Shown: positions 1-9,198, counted from the first letter of the stretch. The stretch: 32,851 nucleotides of DNA from an uncultured archaeon (GCA_903907555.1 CAIVOO010000042.1:1-32851), one strand, 5' to 3'. Translations and numbers: made by a program. Notes: a model not told the origin generated them from the letters alone.

Positions 1-617
1 TCACAGCCATAAGCAAGGAAAATCCTGTCGCTGATTTGATTCTGGAAAAAGGATTGAAGAAAAGCGATTTTGTCGGCATATGGATGAATGATACAAATTT
101 ATCATGGGGAAATCTTGTCGGAACTAACGAAAGCACAAAGGTCAACGTTTACACAAGATCAGATTCCTGCGGAGCTGCAGAAACCTGGGCCAAATACCTT
201 GGTGGAAAGCAGGAAGATTTGAAAGGAATTGCTGTATACGGCGATCCTGGAATTGCAGAAGCTGCCAAGAAGGATGTTAATTCAATAGGATACAACAATC
301 TTAATTACGCATACGACCCAAACACAAGCTTGGCTGTTGAAGGGCTGATTATTGTGCCGATAGACGTGAATGAGAACGGAAAGGTTGATCCTGAAGAGGA
401 CGTAAGCACAAAAGAAAAAGCCATCAAGGCGATTTATGCAAATGTGTATCCCTCGCCTCCTGCAAGAAATCTCTTTATCATGGTGAAGGGAAATTTCTCA
501 GGAGTAACTGCTGATTTTGCGAAATGGATACTGAATGACGGGCAGGCTTTTGTGGATGAGGTAGGCTATATAAAGCTGACAGACAGCGAGCTCTCAGACG
601 CGAAGAGCAAAGTCTGA
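1..617 (+). CDS. pstS: Phosphate ABC transporter substrate-binding protein, PstS-like (3'-terminal part)
   Basis: This is the C-terminal part of a periplasmic-type phosphate-binding protein that would capture phosphate outside the membrane and pass it to PstC/PstA. The reading frame is open to the left edge (codons from position 3 read TAISKENPVAD), so the true start lies outside the window. Visible are SDSCGAAETWAKYLG, a variant of the PstS anion-binding loop, and the PstS-like segment YPSPPARNLFIMVKG near the end. The insert DVNENGKVDPEED resembles a calcium-binding DxNxNGxxD loop. The gene ends 13 bases before pstC and is followed by pstA and pstB in canonical order, which is the strongest support for the call. 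Confidence 0.85.
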   Translation, partial: TAISKENPVADLILEKGLKKSDFVGIWMNDTNLSWGNLVGTNESTKVNVYTRSDSCGAAETWAKYLGGKQEDLKGIAVYGDPGIAEAAKKDVNSIGYNNLNYAYDPNTSLAVEGLIIVPIDVNENGKVDPEEDVSTKEKAIKAIYANVYPSPPARNLFIMVKGNFSGVTADFAKWILNDGQAFVDEVGYIKLTDSELSDAKSKV

Positions 618-630
618 TTAGCCATCACAA

Positions 631-1530
631 ATGAAAGCAAGGAAGAAAGCGGATTCAATCGCTACTTTCTTTTTTTATTCTTCAGCAATATTCATAGGAA
701 TCCTTGCTCTCATCATTTTAGCAGTTCTTGTTGTAAAATCATTGCCCATACTTTCAAATAACAATTTTTTTGAGCTTCTTTTTTCAAGCTCTTGGCGTCC
801 GTCCAGAGGAGAATTCGGATTCCTGCCTTTTATTGTGGGAACCATAGAAGTCACTTTGATTGCCATGGCTATAGCAATACCAATCTGCCTGCTGAGCTCG
901 ATATATCTTTCAGAATACGCGACCAAAAGAATGAGAAGCATCTTCATGCCTGTCATAGATTTGCTGGCAGGAATACCATCTGTGGTTTTTGGCTTGTTCG
1001 GTATCCTAGTTATCGTGCCGTTTGTATCATTTCTTGGAAAAATGTTTGGCTCATCCACAACAGGCTACAGCCTGCTGTCCGGAAGCATAATCCTTGCAAT
1101 AATGGTGTTCCCGATAATAATTTCTGTGGCGACTGCTGTGCTCAGGTCTGTGCCGCATGAGCTTAGGGAGAGTTCGCTGGCATTGGGAGCCACAAGATGG
1201 CAGACTGTGAAGAAAGTTGTTGTCAGAAGCTCAATCGGCGGGCTTATAGCAGCGGTTGTGCTTGGATTCTCGAGAGCGATCGGAGAGACAATGGCAGTTC
1301 TTATGGTAATAGGAAATGTTGCAATAATACCTAAATCATTGTTCGATCCTGCATACACTTTAACATCTCTTATTGCAAATAATTATGGAGAGATGATGTC
1401 GATACCTATGTATGATTCAGCTCTTTTGCTCGCTGCACTTATGCTGCTCCTGATTGTGGCTTTTTTTAACATAATATCTCACATCATACTTTCAAAATTA
1501 ATAAAACACAATTATACAAATGAAGCGTAA
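631..1530 (+). CDS. pstC: Phosphate ABC transporter permease PstC
   Basis: This integral membrane permease of 299 residues would form half of the phosphate translocation channel. About six hydrophobic segments are visible, starting with a long one at residues 14-38. The binding-protein-dependent permease (MetI-like, EAA) loop reads ELRESSLALGATRWQTVKKVV, followed by AIGETMAVLMVIGN, which is typical of PstC. A well-placed Shine-Dalgarno site is not obvious before the ATG. The stop codon overlaps the start of pstA by 11 bases, indicating translational coupling within one pst operon. The length matches the family. Confidence 0.93.
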   Translation: MKARKKADSIATFFFYSSAIFIGILALIILAVLVVKSLPILSNNNFFELLFSSSWRPSRGEFGFLPFIVGTIEVTLIAMAIAIPICLLSSIYLSEYATKRMRSIFMPVIDLLAGIPSVVFGLFGILVIVPFVSFLGKMFGSSTTGYSLLSGSIILAIMVFPIIISVATAVLRSVPHELRESSLALGATRWQTVKKVVVRSSIGGLIAAVVLGFSRAIGETMAVLMVIGNVAIIPKSLFDPAYTLTSLIANNYGEMMSIPMYDSALLLAALMLLLIVAFFNIISHIILSKLIKHNYTNEA

Positions 1531-2380
1531 AATAAAAAGAAGTGAAATTGAAGAGAAGATATTCAAGATACTCATGATTGTATCCCTTGCGATAGTTTTG
1601 CTTTCACTTATCGGGATAATATCTGTAATAGTGATAAAAGGTTTCTCTGCATTGAGCTGGTCCATGATTTTCGAGACTCCGAAAGGAGGATATTATCTCG
1701 GCAAGGAAGGAGGGATAGCAAATGCAATAGTCGGCTCACTTTATCTTGCATTCGGGGCGCTCATTCTTTCATTGATAGTAAGCATACCTCTGGCTTTTGC
1801 CCTTCAGAAAGATTATTTGAATAAAAAAATTGCAAACTTGATCAGGGTGCTGCTTGATGTCCTGTGCGGAGTGCCCTCGATTGTGTATGGCGCGTTTGCA
1901 TTTATTGTCATGATGCATTTCATGATAAGGGCATCCCTTCTCGGAGGGATAGTCACGCTTGCGCTTTTCATGACGCCCATAATGACAAGGGCAATGGATG
2001 AGTCAATCAGGCTGGTTCCTGCCGAGCTGAAAGAAGCATCTTACTCAATGGGCGCGACAAGGTTCGAGACTTCATTCAAGATTGTGCTAAGGCAGTCTCT
2101 GCCTGGAATTGCAACAGCTGTTTTGATTGCATTCGGAAGAGGCATAGGCGATGCAGCATCGATATTATTCACAGCAGGATACACTGATTCAATACCGACA
2201 TCGCTTTTCAGCCCTGTCGCTTCACTGCCGCTGGCAATATTCTTCCAGATAGCAACCCCGATAGCTGAAGTGCAGAGAAGAGCTTACGCCTCTGCATTTA
2301 TACTGCTGGCGATAGTCCTTATCGTCAGCATAATCACAAGATATTTAAGCAGCAGATTTTCGAGGTACAACCTGAGCTGA
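1520..2380 (+). CDS. pstA: Phosphate ABC transporter permease PstA
   Basis: This is the second permease subunit, 286 residues, pairing with PstC. The first membrane helix spans about residues 17-38, and a further five or so hydrophobic stretches follow. The EAA loop reads ELKEASYSMGATRFETSFKI, followed by AFGRGIGDAASILFTAGY, the PstA counterpart of the PstC motif. The periplasmic N-terminal segment carries PKGGYYLGKEGGIANAIVGS, characteristic of PstA. The ATG lies inside the end of pstC, and pstB begins five bases after the stop codon, so all three are expected on one transcript. Confidence 0.93.
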   Translation: MKRKIKRSEIEEKIFKILMIVSLAIVLLSLIGIISVIVIKGFSALSWSMIFETPKGGYYLGKEGGIANAIVGSLYLAFGALILSLIVSIPLAFALQKDYLNKKIANLIRVLLDVLCGVPSIVYGAFAFIVMMHFMIRASLLGGIVTLALFMTPIMTRAMDESIRLVPAELKEASYSMGATRFETSFKIVLRQSLPGIATAVLIAFGRGIGDAASILFTAGYTDSIPTSLFSPVASLPLAIFFQIATPIAEVQRRAYASAFILLAIVLIVSIITRYLSSRFSRYNLS

Positions 2381-2385
2381 GGAAA

Positions 2386-3216
2386 ATGACGCACACAAAA
2401 CTTAGGAAACTGAAAATTTCATACGGGGACAATCATGCGCTTAAAGAGATAAATGTCGACATACCTGACAAGCAGATTACAGCAATAATCGGGCCTTCCG
2501 GATGCGGAAAGACAACCCTGCTGAAAAGCATAAACAGGATAATAGAGCTTTCTGAAGGAGTCAAAGTTCGAGGAGAGGTCTTGATTGATGGGGCAAATAT
2601 CTACGGCAAAGATGCAGATGTGCTTGCGCTAAGAAAGAAAGTAGGCTTTCTTCCGCAAAGGCCGTGCCCCTTGCCGATGTCTATTTATGATAATGTTGCT
2701 TTCGGGCCGAGGATACACAGGCTGAGCGAGGAGCAGATAACAAAACAGCTTGAAAAGCAGAAAACAAACGGCCTTGTGAAAAAAGAGAAATCAAAAAAGT
2801 ATCAGGATTATTCAAAGATGGACCATCTTGTTGAGCATTATCTCAAGCTTGCCGGGCTTTGGGATGAAGTGAAAGACAGGCTGCATTCGTCAGCTTCAAA
2901 ACTTTCGATAGGACAGCAGCAGAGGCTTGCGCTTGCAAGAGTGTTAGCGATAGAGCCTGAAGTGATTCTTGCTGACGAGCCGACTTCTGCCCTTGACCCG
3001 CTTTCTGCAAAGCTTGTCGAAGAGCAGTTCAAGCTGCTGAAAAAGGATTACACAATTGTTATAGTAACTCACATTCTCCGTCAGGCAAGAAGGATTGCCG
3101 ACTATGTGATGTTCATGTATTTGGGAGAGCTGATTGAGCACGGTCCGGCAGAAAAGTTTTTCAATGCTCCGCAAAAAGATAAGACAAAAGAATATCTGTC
3201 TGGAGAGATAAGCTAA
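2386..3216 (+). CDS. pstB: Phosphate ABC transporter ATP-binding protein PstB
   Basis: This is the ATPase that powers phosphate import through PstC/PstA; it has 276 residues. The Walker A motif GPSGCGKTT is at about 36-44, the ABC signature LSIGQ at 173-177 (LSGGQ in most family members), and Walker B VILADE at 193-198, followed by PTSALDP and the H-loop VTH. Near the end, FMYLGELIEHG is the usual PstB terminal motif. A lysine-rich insert (KQKTNGLVKKEKSKKYQDYS) of about 25 residues lies between the Q-loop region and the signature and is absent from the E. coli protein. The ATG starts five bases after the pstA stop. No phoU follows; the next gene is a CysN-like GTPase. Confidence 0.95.
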   Translation: MTHTKLRKLKISYGDNHALKEINVDIPDKQITAIIGPSGCGKTTLLKSINRIIELSEGVKVRGEVLIDGANIYGKDADVLALRKKVGFLPQRPCPLPMSIYDNVAFGPRIHRLSEEQITKQLEKQKTNGLVKKEKSKKYQDYSKMDHLVEHYLKLAGLWDEVKDRLHSSASKLSIGQQQRLALARVLAIEPEVILADEPTSALDPLSAKLVEEQFKLLKKDYTIVIVTHILRQARRIADYVMFMYLGELIEHGPAEKFFNAPQKDKTKEYLSGEIS

Positions 3217-3217
3217 A

Positions 3218-4459
3218 ATGGAAAAAAATAATGATTCGCAGGAAAATCTGAAATTTGTAATTGTAGGGCATGTCGATCATGGCAAGTCCACATTAATCGG
3301 AAGACTGCTCTATGATACAGGTTCTTTGCCTGAAGGTAAGATTGAGGAGATAAAAGCATTATGCGAATCAATGGGCAGGGAGCTTGAATTCGGATACATA
3401 ATGGATAATCTGGAAGAGGAAAGGGACCAGAATATCACTATTGACACAGCGCAGATATTTTTCAAGACAAAAAGAAGGGAATACACAATCATTGATGCTC
3501 CGGGGCATGTCGAGTTCGTCAAGAACATGATTACAGGAGCCTCGCAGGCAGAGGCAGCAATCCTTATAGTGGATGCTGATGAAGGAGTCAAGGAGCAGAC
3601 AAGAAGGCATTCATACATCCTAAGCATGCTCGGGCTGAAGCAGATTATTGTAGTAATCAATAAGATGGATTTGGTCGGATACAGTAAAGAAAGATTTGAT
3701 GAAGTCAATAAGGAGCTGGCAGAATTTTTAGGGAAAGTAAACATAAAGCCGATGTACTTAATTCCCATCTCTGCAAAGAAAGGGGATTTCATCGCGAACA
3801 GAAGCGGGAATATGGATTGGTATTCAGGACCGACAGTCCTTGAAGCGCTGGACACATTCAAGCCTCATGTTTCAAAAGATTCTTTGCCCCTGATATTCTC
3901 TGTGCAGGATGTCTACAAGCCTGACAAAAGGATAATTGTCGGAAGGGTTGAGACTGGAACTTTAAGGAAAGGCGATGAAATCATCATACTTCCGTCAGGC
4001 GAGAAGACTTCTATTGAAAGCATTGAGGAATTCCTGAGAGAAAACATTTCAGAAGCAGAGACAGGAAGAGCCACTGGCTTTGTATCAAAGGATAAAGTCT
4101 TTGTTGACAGGGGCAACATAATCTGCAAGCAGGAATTCATCCCAAAAATCAAAGATAAATTCAAAGCGCATCTTTTCTGGATGGACAAGGAGCCGCTGAA
4201 GAAAGGCGAAAGGCTTATGCTGAAATGCTCGACACAGCAGGTTGTCTGCGAAGTGGAAGAATTCTCGCGGATAATCGATTCTTCAACCCTGCAAGTCATT
4301 GACAGGAATGACGAGCTGAGAAACAGGGAAGTTGCGGATGTTGTCATAAAAACAGACAAGCCGGTGATTGTAGAGAACTTCAATGATGTTGAGGAATTGG
4401 GAAGGTTTGTCCTAGAAAGGCTGAACACCTGCGCTGGAGGGATAATTACAGAAGTGTGA
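3218..4459 (+). CDS. CysN-like (sulfate adenylyltransferase subunit 1 type) translational GTPase
   Basis: This is a GTPase of the EF-Tu/EF-1A/CysN superfamily, 413 residues. All G motifs are visible: GHVDHGKS at 17-24 (G1), ERDQNITID at 68-76 (G2), DAPGH at 93-97 (G3), NKMD at 148-151 (G4) and SAK at about 185 (G5). EQTRRHSYIL and MDWYSGPTVLEALD are typical of CysN rather than of elongation factor 1A. Known CysN works with CysD to make adenylyl sulfate, but no CysD, CysC or other sulfur gene is nearby. It begins one base after the pstB stop, so it should be co-transcribed with the phosphate transporter. The last 14 bases overlap the convergent methyltransferase gene. Fold and nucleotide binding are certain; the sulfate role is not. 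Confidence 0.8.
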   Translation: MEKNNDSQENLKFVIVGHVDHGKSTLIGRLLYDTGSLPEGKIEEIKALCESMGRELEFGYIMDNLEEERDQNITIDTAQIFFKTKRREYTIIDAPGHVEFVKNMITGASQAEAAILIVDADEGVKEQTRRHSYILSMLGLKQIIVVINKMDLVGYSKERFDEVNKELAEFLGKVNIKPMYLIPISAKKGDFIANRSGNMDWYSGPTVLEALDTFKPHVSKDSLPLIFSVQDVYKPDKRIIVGRVETGTLRKGDEIIILPSGEKTSIESIEEFLRENISEAETGRATGFVSKDKVFVDRGNIICKQEFIPKIKDKFKAHLFWMDKEPLKKGERLMLKCSTQQVVCEVEEFSRIIDSSTLQVIDRNDELRNREVADVVIKTDKPVIVENFNDVEELGRFVLERLNTCAGGIITEV

Positions 4460-5216
4460 ACTTTTTAGCAATTATTATGTCTTGATAGCTTAAGAATTTC
4501 TTTCTTCCGCACCAGTTTCCGTAATGTATTGGCTTGATGACTTCAAGATTGTATCTTTTGTAAATATTCAATATTGTTTTTTCATCATATAGAACAGCAG
4601 CCTCAGGTAAGTCGAGATATTGCGTTGAATAATTTTCATGATGGAACTTAAAGTCGATTGTGCTCTTTCCTTGTGCCAATAATCTTTTTGATTCATCATT
4701 TTTCAGAAAGTATGTTATCAGGCATTTCCCATCCTTCTTCATGACTCTTGATATTTCTGAAAAATAATTTTCCATGTCTTCTGGAAGCATGTGAGTGAAT
4801 ACTGAAGTCAGAAAAACAAAATCAAAGCTCTCATTTCTGTATGGGAATTTGAATTCAGAAGCATTTATTTTTCCTGCAGGATTGTAATGCTTGTTGTAAA
4901 CATCTGTAAATCTAAAATTGAAATTTGAATACCTTGCTGTAATATTGTCCTGGCACCAGTCAATCTCTTTTTTTACAATGTCGAAACCCTCATATGAGCC
5001 TGTTTTAAGATATTTTGTCAGCGGTATTGCCATTCTTCCAACGCCGCATCCAATGTCAAGCACTTTGTGATGCGGCTTGAGGCTGCAGAATTTTATGAAA
5101 TTCTTTAGAAAATGCTGACCGATATCCTTGAAATCGCCGCTGCCGATTGCAGTTATATACTTTTTCGGCGGCATTGGTATTCCATTGTTCCTTTTCCAGA
5201 ACTTCCAGTTTATCAT
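4446..5216 (-). CDS. Class I SAM-dependent methyltransferase
   Basis: This is a 256-residue methyltransferase of the Methyltransf_11/25 type. SAM-binding motif I reads LDIGCGVGR at about 53-61. The acidic end of strand 2 is probably in YEGFDIVKKEIDWC, and a post-I segment FDFVFLTSVFTHMLPEDM is followed by the motif VMKKDGKCLITYF. The C-terminal substrate region is not recognisable. The substrate could be a glycan or lipid, because the gene is divergent from the glycan operon, but this is only context. The gene is probably leaderless, with a TATA-like box about 28 nt upstream. Its stop lies within the end of the CysN-like gene on the other strand. Confidence 0.8.
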   Translation of the reverse strand: MINWKFWKRNNGIPMPPKKYITAIGSGDFKDIGQHFLKNFIKFCSLKPHHKVLDIGCGVGRMAIPLTKYLKTGSYEGFDIVKKEIDWCQDNITARYSNFNFRFTDVYNKHYNPAGKINASEFKFPYRNESFDFVFLTSVFTHMLPEDMENYFSEISRVMKKDGKCLITYFLKNDESKRLLAQGKSTIDFKFHHENYSTQYLDLPEAAVLYDEKTILNIYKRYNLEVIKPIHYGNWCGRKKFLSYQDIIIAKKFTLL

Positions 5217-5237
5217 GACACTATTTAGCTATGCTTT

Positions 5238-5250
5238 CTTTATAAATATT
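5238..5250 (-). promoter_or_regulatory. TATA-like box for the methyltransferase gene
   Basis: Read on the minus strand the site is AATATTTATAAAG. Its centre lies about 28 nt upstream of the ATG at 5216, the spacing expected for an archaeal promoter giving a leaderless transcript. This is a pattern call without an experimentally mapped start. Confidence 0.5.
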
Positions 5251-5257
5251 GGGAGCA

Positions 5258-5270
5258 ACCTTTATAAACA
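5258..5270 (+). promoter_or_regulatory. TATA-like box for the glycan operon
   Basis: The sequence ACCTTTATAAACA lies about 40 nt upstream of the ATG at 5304. Transcription would then begin near 5290, leaving a short leader that contains GGGGGT as a weak Shine-Dalgarno candidate about 8 nt before the start codon. It is the only good promoter candidate for the 12-gene block, whose internal gene junctions are all overlapping or nearly so. Confidence 0.45.
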
Positions 5271-5303
5271 GGTTTATTTTCTTGTTTATGGGGGTATTTA
5301 TAA

Positions 5304-6440
5304 ATGGTTGAGGGTGTTGAGATAAGTGTAGTTTTGCCTTGCAGGAATGAGGAGAAAGCAATAGGTTTCTGCATCAAAAGGATAAAGGAAGTATTTCTAA
5401 AGTACAACATTAACGGGGAAATCATAGTCTCTGATTCTTCTAAAGACAGGTCGCCAGACATTGCAAGAGAGCTTGGAGCGATTGTTGTAAAGCATGACAA
5501 GAAAGGCTATGGAATCGCTTATCTTGAAGGATTCAAGGCTGCAAAAGGAAAATACATATTGATGGCAGATGCTGATGGGACTTATGAATTCAGGGATATA
5601 CACAAATTTCTGCATTATCTAAAGCAGGGATATGATTTTGTGATAGGCGACAGGTTTGGCGAAGGCATGGATAAGGACATAATGCCCTGGACGCACAAAT
5701 ACCTAGGGAATCCCGCGCTTTCAGGAATGCTGAGATTATTTTTCGGAACAGAAGTGAAAGACGCCCACTGCGGAATCAGGGCGATTACAAGAAAAGCGCT
5801 TGACAAGCTTGACTTGAAAACAACAGGCATGGAATTCGCTTCTGAAATGGTTGTGAAAGCGATAAAAAATAGATTAAGAATAAAGCAGTTCGCAGTGCCT
5901 TACTACAAAAGGATAGGCGAATCAAAATTAGAGACGTGGACAGACGGGTGGAGGCATCTGAGATTCATGCTGCTTTATGCACCTGACTATTTGTTCATGA
6001 TTCCCGGATTATTCTTGTTTATTATCGGCATAATAGTGATGGCGTTGTTCCTCGTCGGACCGGTAAAGATTGACGGGCTTGTGCTGTACACTCACCCGAT
6101 GATTGTCGGAAGCTTCCTTACTATCGTCGGATACCAGATACTGACATTGGGAGTCTATGCAAAGACTTACGCGGTAGCTACGGGATTTGAGAAAAGGGAC
6201 AGGGTTGTTGATTTCATTGCAAAGTACATAAACTTCGAGTCAGGCATAATAATCAGCCTGCTGCTCTTGCTTCTGAGCTTTGGATTCGGCGTAAAGATAT
6301 TATTGACATGGATATCAAGCGGATATCCGGCAATGTTAAGAACCAATGATATGATTTTGATACTCACGCTGGCAATAACAGGCGTGCAGACAATGTTCTC
6401 AGCATTCTTCCTTAGCCTATTGCTAGTTGGGAAAAGATGA
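5304..6440 (+). CDS. Membrane-anchored GT2 glycosyltransferase, dolichol-phosphate mannosyltransferase-like
   Basis: This is an inverting GT2 enzyme of 378 residues that would transfer a sugar from a nucleotide donor to polyprenyl phosphate. The N-terminal GT-A domain starts ISVVLPCRNEEKAIG. It carries DADGT at about 89-93 as the metal-binding motif, and DAHCGIRAITRKAL later. The last 150 residues contain four hydrophobic segments (beginning near 229, 263, 315 and 350), the architecture of DPM-like enzymes with a membrane domain. It is the first gene of the glycan operon and overlaps the next gene by ATGA. A polyprenyl-phosphate sugar made here would be the natural donor for the GT-C-like protein that follows; that link is inferred. 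Confidence 0.85.
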   Translation: MVEGVEISVVLPCRNEEKAIGFCIKRIKEVFLKYNINGEIIVSDSSKDRSPDIARELGAIVVKHDKKGYGIAYLEGFKAAKGKYILMADADGTYEFRDIHKFLHYLKQGYDFVIGDRFGEGMDKDIMPWTHKYLGNPALSGMLRLFFGTEVKDAHCGIRAITRKALDKLDLKTTGMEFASEMVVKAIKNRLRIKQFAVPYYKRIGESKLETWTDGWRHLRFMLLYAPDYLFMIPGLFLFIIGIIVMALFLVGPVKIDGLVLYTHPMIVGSFLTIVGYQILTLGVYAKTYAVATGFEKRDRVVDFIAKYINFESGIIISLLLLLLSFGFGVKILLTWISSGYPAMLRTNDMILILTLAITGVQTMFSAFFLSLLLVGKR

Positions 6441-8113
6441 AAATTTTTGAGTATTTGAAAAAGAATAAAAAATTGCTGTTTTGGATAATTCTATTATTAT
6501 TAATATTTTCAATTGGATATTATTTAAGAGCTTATATTGCAATACACAAGGGTTTGGAGGGTTCTCCCTATGAAATTTTCACCAGCAAATACGAATACAA
6601 ACTTTTCAGTACAGGTTTTGGATATCATGATTATCAAGCCAAATCTTCCCGATACCCTACAAGCATTATTCTAAACTCGATTTTAAGACCTATATTCGGC
6701 AATATTTATCTACTTTATATTTTTGGAGCAATTGTAATATTCTTTTTAGGAAAGGAGATTTCTGGAAAAAACTTGGGGGGATTCTTGGCCTTTGCCCTGT
6801 ACGCAGTATCTAGTGAAAATTTGATACAATACACAAAAACGATTGGAAGTTCAGGATTATGTTATGTTTTAATCTGGTTGAGCCTTTTATTCTTACTAAG
6901 ATATCTAAGAGGCAGGAAGAACGCAGATATTGTCTTTTTTGCTATATCTTCGGTTTTAGCTCTTACAAGCTATCATAGCGGCGCTACTGCCTTTATTTTT
7001 TATTTATTCGGGATAGCTATCTCTTTAGCATATTCATCGAAAAAAGTTCCTACCAACAAGTATGTTATAGAAAAGAAACTGTTGATGGTTTTCATTGCCA
7101 TATTCTTCTTTTATTATTTGTGGATAAAAATCTTTGATCCTGGCCAACTTTTGCTAATGCAAAACTCCTTATTCGCTGCTGTAAGCACAATTTTCAAATA
7201 TCCTGTTTTAAAAGTATTATTATGTTTTACTGCGGTAGCTGTTTTTACACTTCTGATATTTCTAATCTCAAGATTGAAAATTATCGACTCAGAATATATC
7301 CCTTTATTGATGCTTATTCCCTCTGCAGTATTAATCTTCTCAAACATTGATTTTTTTGGAAAATTATTATCTTTGGGTGTTAAGAATTATTACAGTTCTT
7401 CAATGACTTTGAACAATTATCTTGCTCAGGCATTGCTCACTCACGTGTATGTAATTATTTTACTGCCTTACCTATTCAAAAGAGACCTTTCTGAAAAGTT
7501 TATCTTGTTAAGAGGCTGGTTGATAGGGTTAGTCCTCGTATTCTTGGCTTTATTAACTCAAAAATATTATGCCAGAATTTTTGATTATTCATTCCCGCTT
7601 ATGTTTGTGCTGTTCGGATTATATTGGAGTAAAAAAAGGCCTTTCAGAATCATTGTTGTGACTCTAACCATAGCTTTCTTGATTATTTCTCAATTAATGA
7701 TTTTTCATGATCCATTCACGATGAGAAGATATTATAATGTGGATGAAATGGACTCTGCCAAGAATGTCATAGGCCTTGGGTTGGACGGAGTTTTTGCCAG
7801 CGATCTAAGAACATCAGCATTATTCAGCTATCTGGATAAAAAAGATGTCTTATTCGGAAATTCCGGAGAGCCGCTTCATGATAAACTTTTCTACGAATAT
7901 CAGAATATCACTGATCTGAACGTAAATTATGTCATTCTCTCAAAATACATGAAATATATTGTTTATGATGCTAATTTTGAAACTAAACCGATTTCAGATG
8001 AAGTCTTTGGTTATTATGACTCGAATTTTGAAAAAGTTTACGATGATGAGGTTTTAAAAGTTTATAAAATCACTCATAATCCCATTAAATCATTAGGGAA
8101 TAGCACAATATGA
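6437..8113 (+). CDS. Polytopic membrane protein, GT-C glycosyltransferase-like
   Basis: This is a 558-residue protein with about ten to twelve membrane segments and a soluble C-terminal part of roughly 120 residues. The large first extracytoplasmic loop contains GYHDYQAKSSRYPTS, where acidic residues of GT-C enzymes usually lie, and the protein ends with FEKVYDDEVLKVYKI, a pattern common at the end of archaeal GT-C and oligosaccharyltransferase-like proteins. No exact family motif is recognised, so the GT-C call rests on topology and context. Codon use is more AT-rich than in the flanking genes (many ATT, TTA and AAA codons). It overlaps both neighbours by ATGA. It may use the polyprenyl-linked sugar of the preceding enzyme. 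Confidence 0.6.
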   Translation: MKIFEYLKKNKKLLFWIILLLLIFSIGYYLRAYIAIHKGLEGSPYEIFTSKYEYKLFSTGFGYHDYQAKSSRYPTSIILNSILRPIFGNIYLLYIFGAIVIFFLGKEISGKNLGGFLAFALYAVSSENLIQYTKTIGSSGLCYVLIWLSLLFLLRYLRGRKNADIVFFAISSVLALTSYHSGATAFIFYLFGIAISLAYSSKKVPTNKYVIEKKLLMVFIAIFFFYYLWIKIFDPGQLLLMQNSLFAAVSTIFKYPVLKVLLCFTAVAVFTLLIFLISRLKIIDSEYIPLLMLIPSAVLIFSNIDFFGKLLSLGVKNYYSSSMTLNNYLAQALLTHVYVIILLPYLFKRDLSEKFILLRGWLIGLVLVFLALLTQKYYARIFDYSFPLMFVLFGLYWSKKRPFRIIVVTLTIAFLIISQLMIFHDPFTMRRYYNVDEMDSAKNVIGLGLDGVFASDLRTSALFSYLDKKDVLFGNSGEPLHDKLFYEYQNITDLNVNYVILSKYMKYIVYDANFETKPISDEVFGYYDSNFEKVYDDEVLKVYKITHNPIKSLGNSTI

Positions 8114-9198
8114 AAATAGCAATATTCCACAACTTCATGGACAATATCGGCGGGGCTGAAGTAGTCACGCTCACGCTTGCAAGGGATCTAAAAGCAGATC
8201 TTTATACAACAAACATAAACCCTGACAAGATAAAAAAGATGGGATTCTCAGGAATAAGAATTATCTCGCTCGGAAAGATTCCTGTCAATGCTCCTTTCAG
8301 GCACATGCTTGCATTCCATAAATTCAGAAAATTGAATCTTGGAAAGAAGTATGATTTCTATATAATCTCAGGCGACTGGGCCATGTCAGGAGTCGTGAAC
8401 AACAAGCCGAACATGTGGTACATGCACTCGCCTCTCAACGAGCTGTGGCAATTCAAGGATTATGTCCGTGAAAAGGTTCTTGCGCCCTGGAAGAGGCCAG
8501 TATATGATATTTGGGTCATGCTGTACAGATGGCTGAATAAAAGATATCTTAGGGATGCGCAGATTCTTGTGGCCAATTCTGAAAACACAAGGAGCAGATG
8601 CAGGAAATATTACGGAAGAGATGCAGTTGTTATTAATCCGCCGATTGAAACATCAAATTATCATTACAAGCCTCACAAGGATTACTGGCTTTCTGTAAAC
8701 AGGCTTATTACGCATAAAAGGATAGAGATGCAGATGAAGGCATTCGCTAAGCTGCCCGACGAGAAATTAATCATCGTGGGAAGCTACGAGAAAGGCGCGA
8801 GGCAGTTCGAGGACTACAGGAGATATGTCGAAAGCCTCAAGCCAAAAAATGTGAAAATAATCAACTGGGTTGACCAGAAAGAGATGATTGACCTGTATGC
8901 GAACTGCAAAGGATTCATCACGACTGCAAGAGACGAGGATTTCGGGATGACGCCGATAGAGGCAATGGCTTCTGGAAAGCCTGTGATTGCAGCTAATGAA
9001 GGCGGATACAAGGAAAGCGTTATTGACGGTGTGACTGGAAAACTGATTGATAACATTAATCCAGACAAATTGGCTGAGGCGATAAAAGATATCGGGAAGA
9101 ATCCTGAAAAATACAAGGATGCCTGCATCAATCGGTCGAAGAAGTTTGACACGAAGGAATTCATAAGGAAGATCAAAGAACAGATTGGTGCAAAATGA
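8110..9198 (+). CDS. GT4-family glycosyltransferase (GT-B fold)
   Basis: This is a retaining glycosyltransferase of 362 residues. The N-terminal domain begins IAIFHNFMDNIGGAE, the acceptor-side glycine-rich loop of GT4. The C-terminal donor-binding domain has LSVNRLITHKRIEMQMKAF and the EX7E motif with Glu276 and Glu284 in DEDFGMTPIEAMASGKPV. The first domain contains NMWYMHSPLNELWQF, typical of mannosyl- and related transferases that act on lipid-linked acceptors. It lacks the shared C-terminal tail found in the later enzymes of the operon. It overlaps the upstream and downstream genes by ATGA. Confidence 0.88.
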   Translation: MKIAIFHNFMDNIGGAEVVTLTLARDLKADLYTTNINPDKIKKMGFSGIRIISLGKIPVNAPFRHMLAFHKFRKLNLGKKYDFYIISGDWAMSGVVNNKPNMWYMHSPLNELWQFKDYVREKVLAPWKRPVYDIWVMLYRWLNKRYLRDAQILVANSENTRSRCRKYYGRDAVVINPPIETSNYHYKPHKDYWLSVNRLITHKRIEMQMKAFAKLPDEKLIIVGSYEKGARQFEDYRRYVESLKPKNVKIINWVDQKEMIDLYANCKGFITTARDEDFGMTPIEAMASGKPVIAANEGGYKESVIDGVTGKLIDNINPDKLAEAIKDIGKNPEKYKDACINRSKKFDTKEFIRKIKEQIGAK

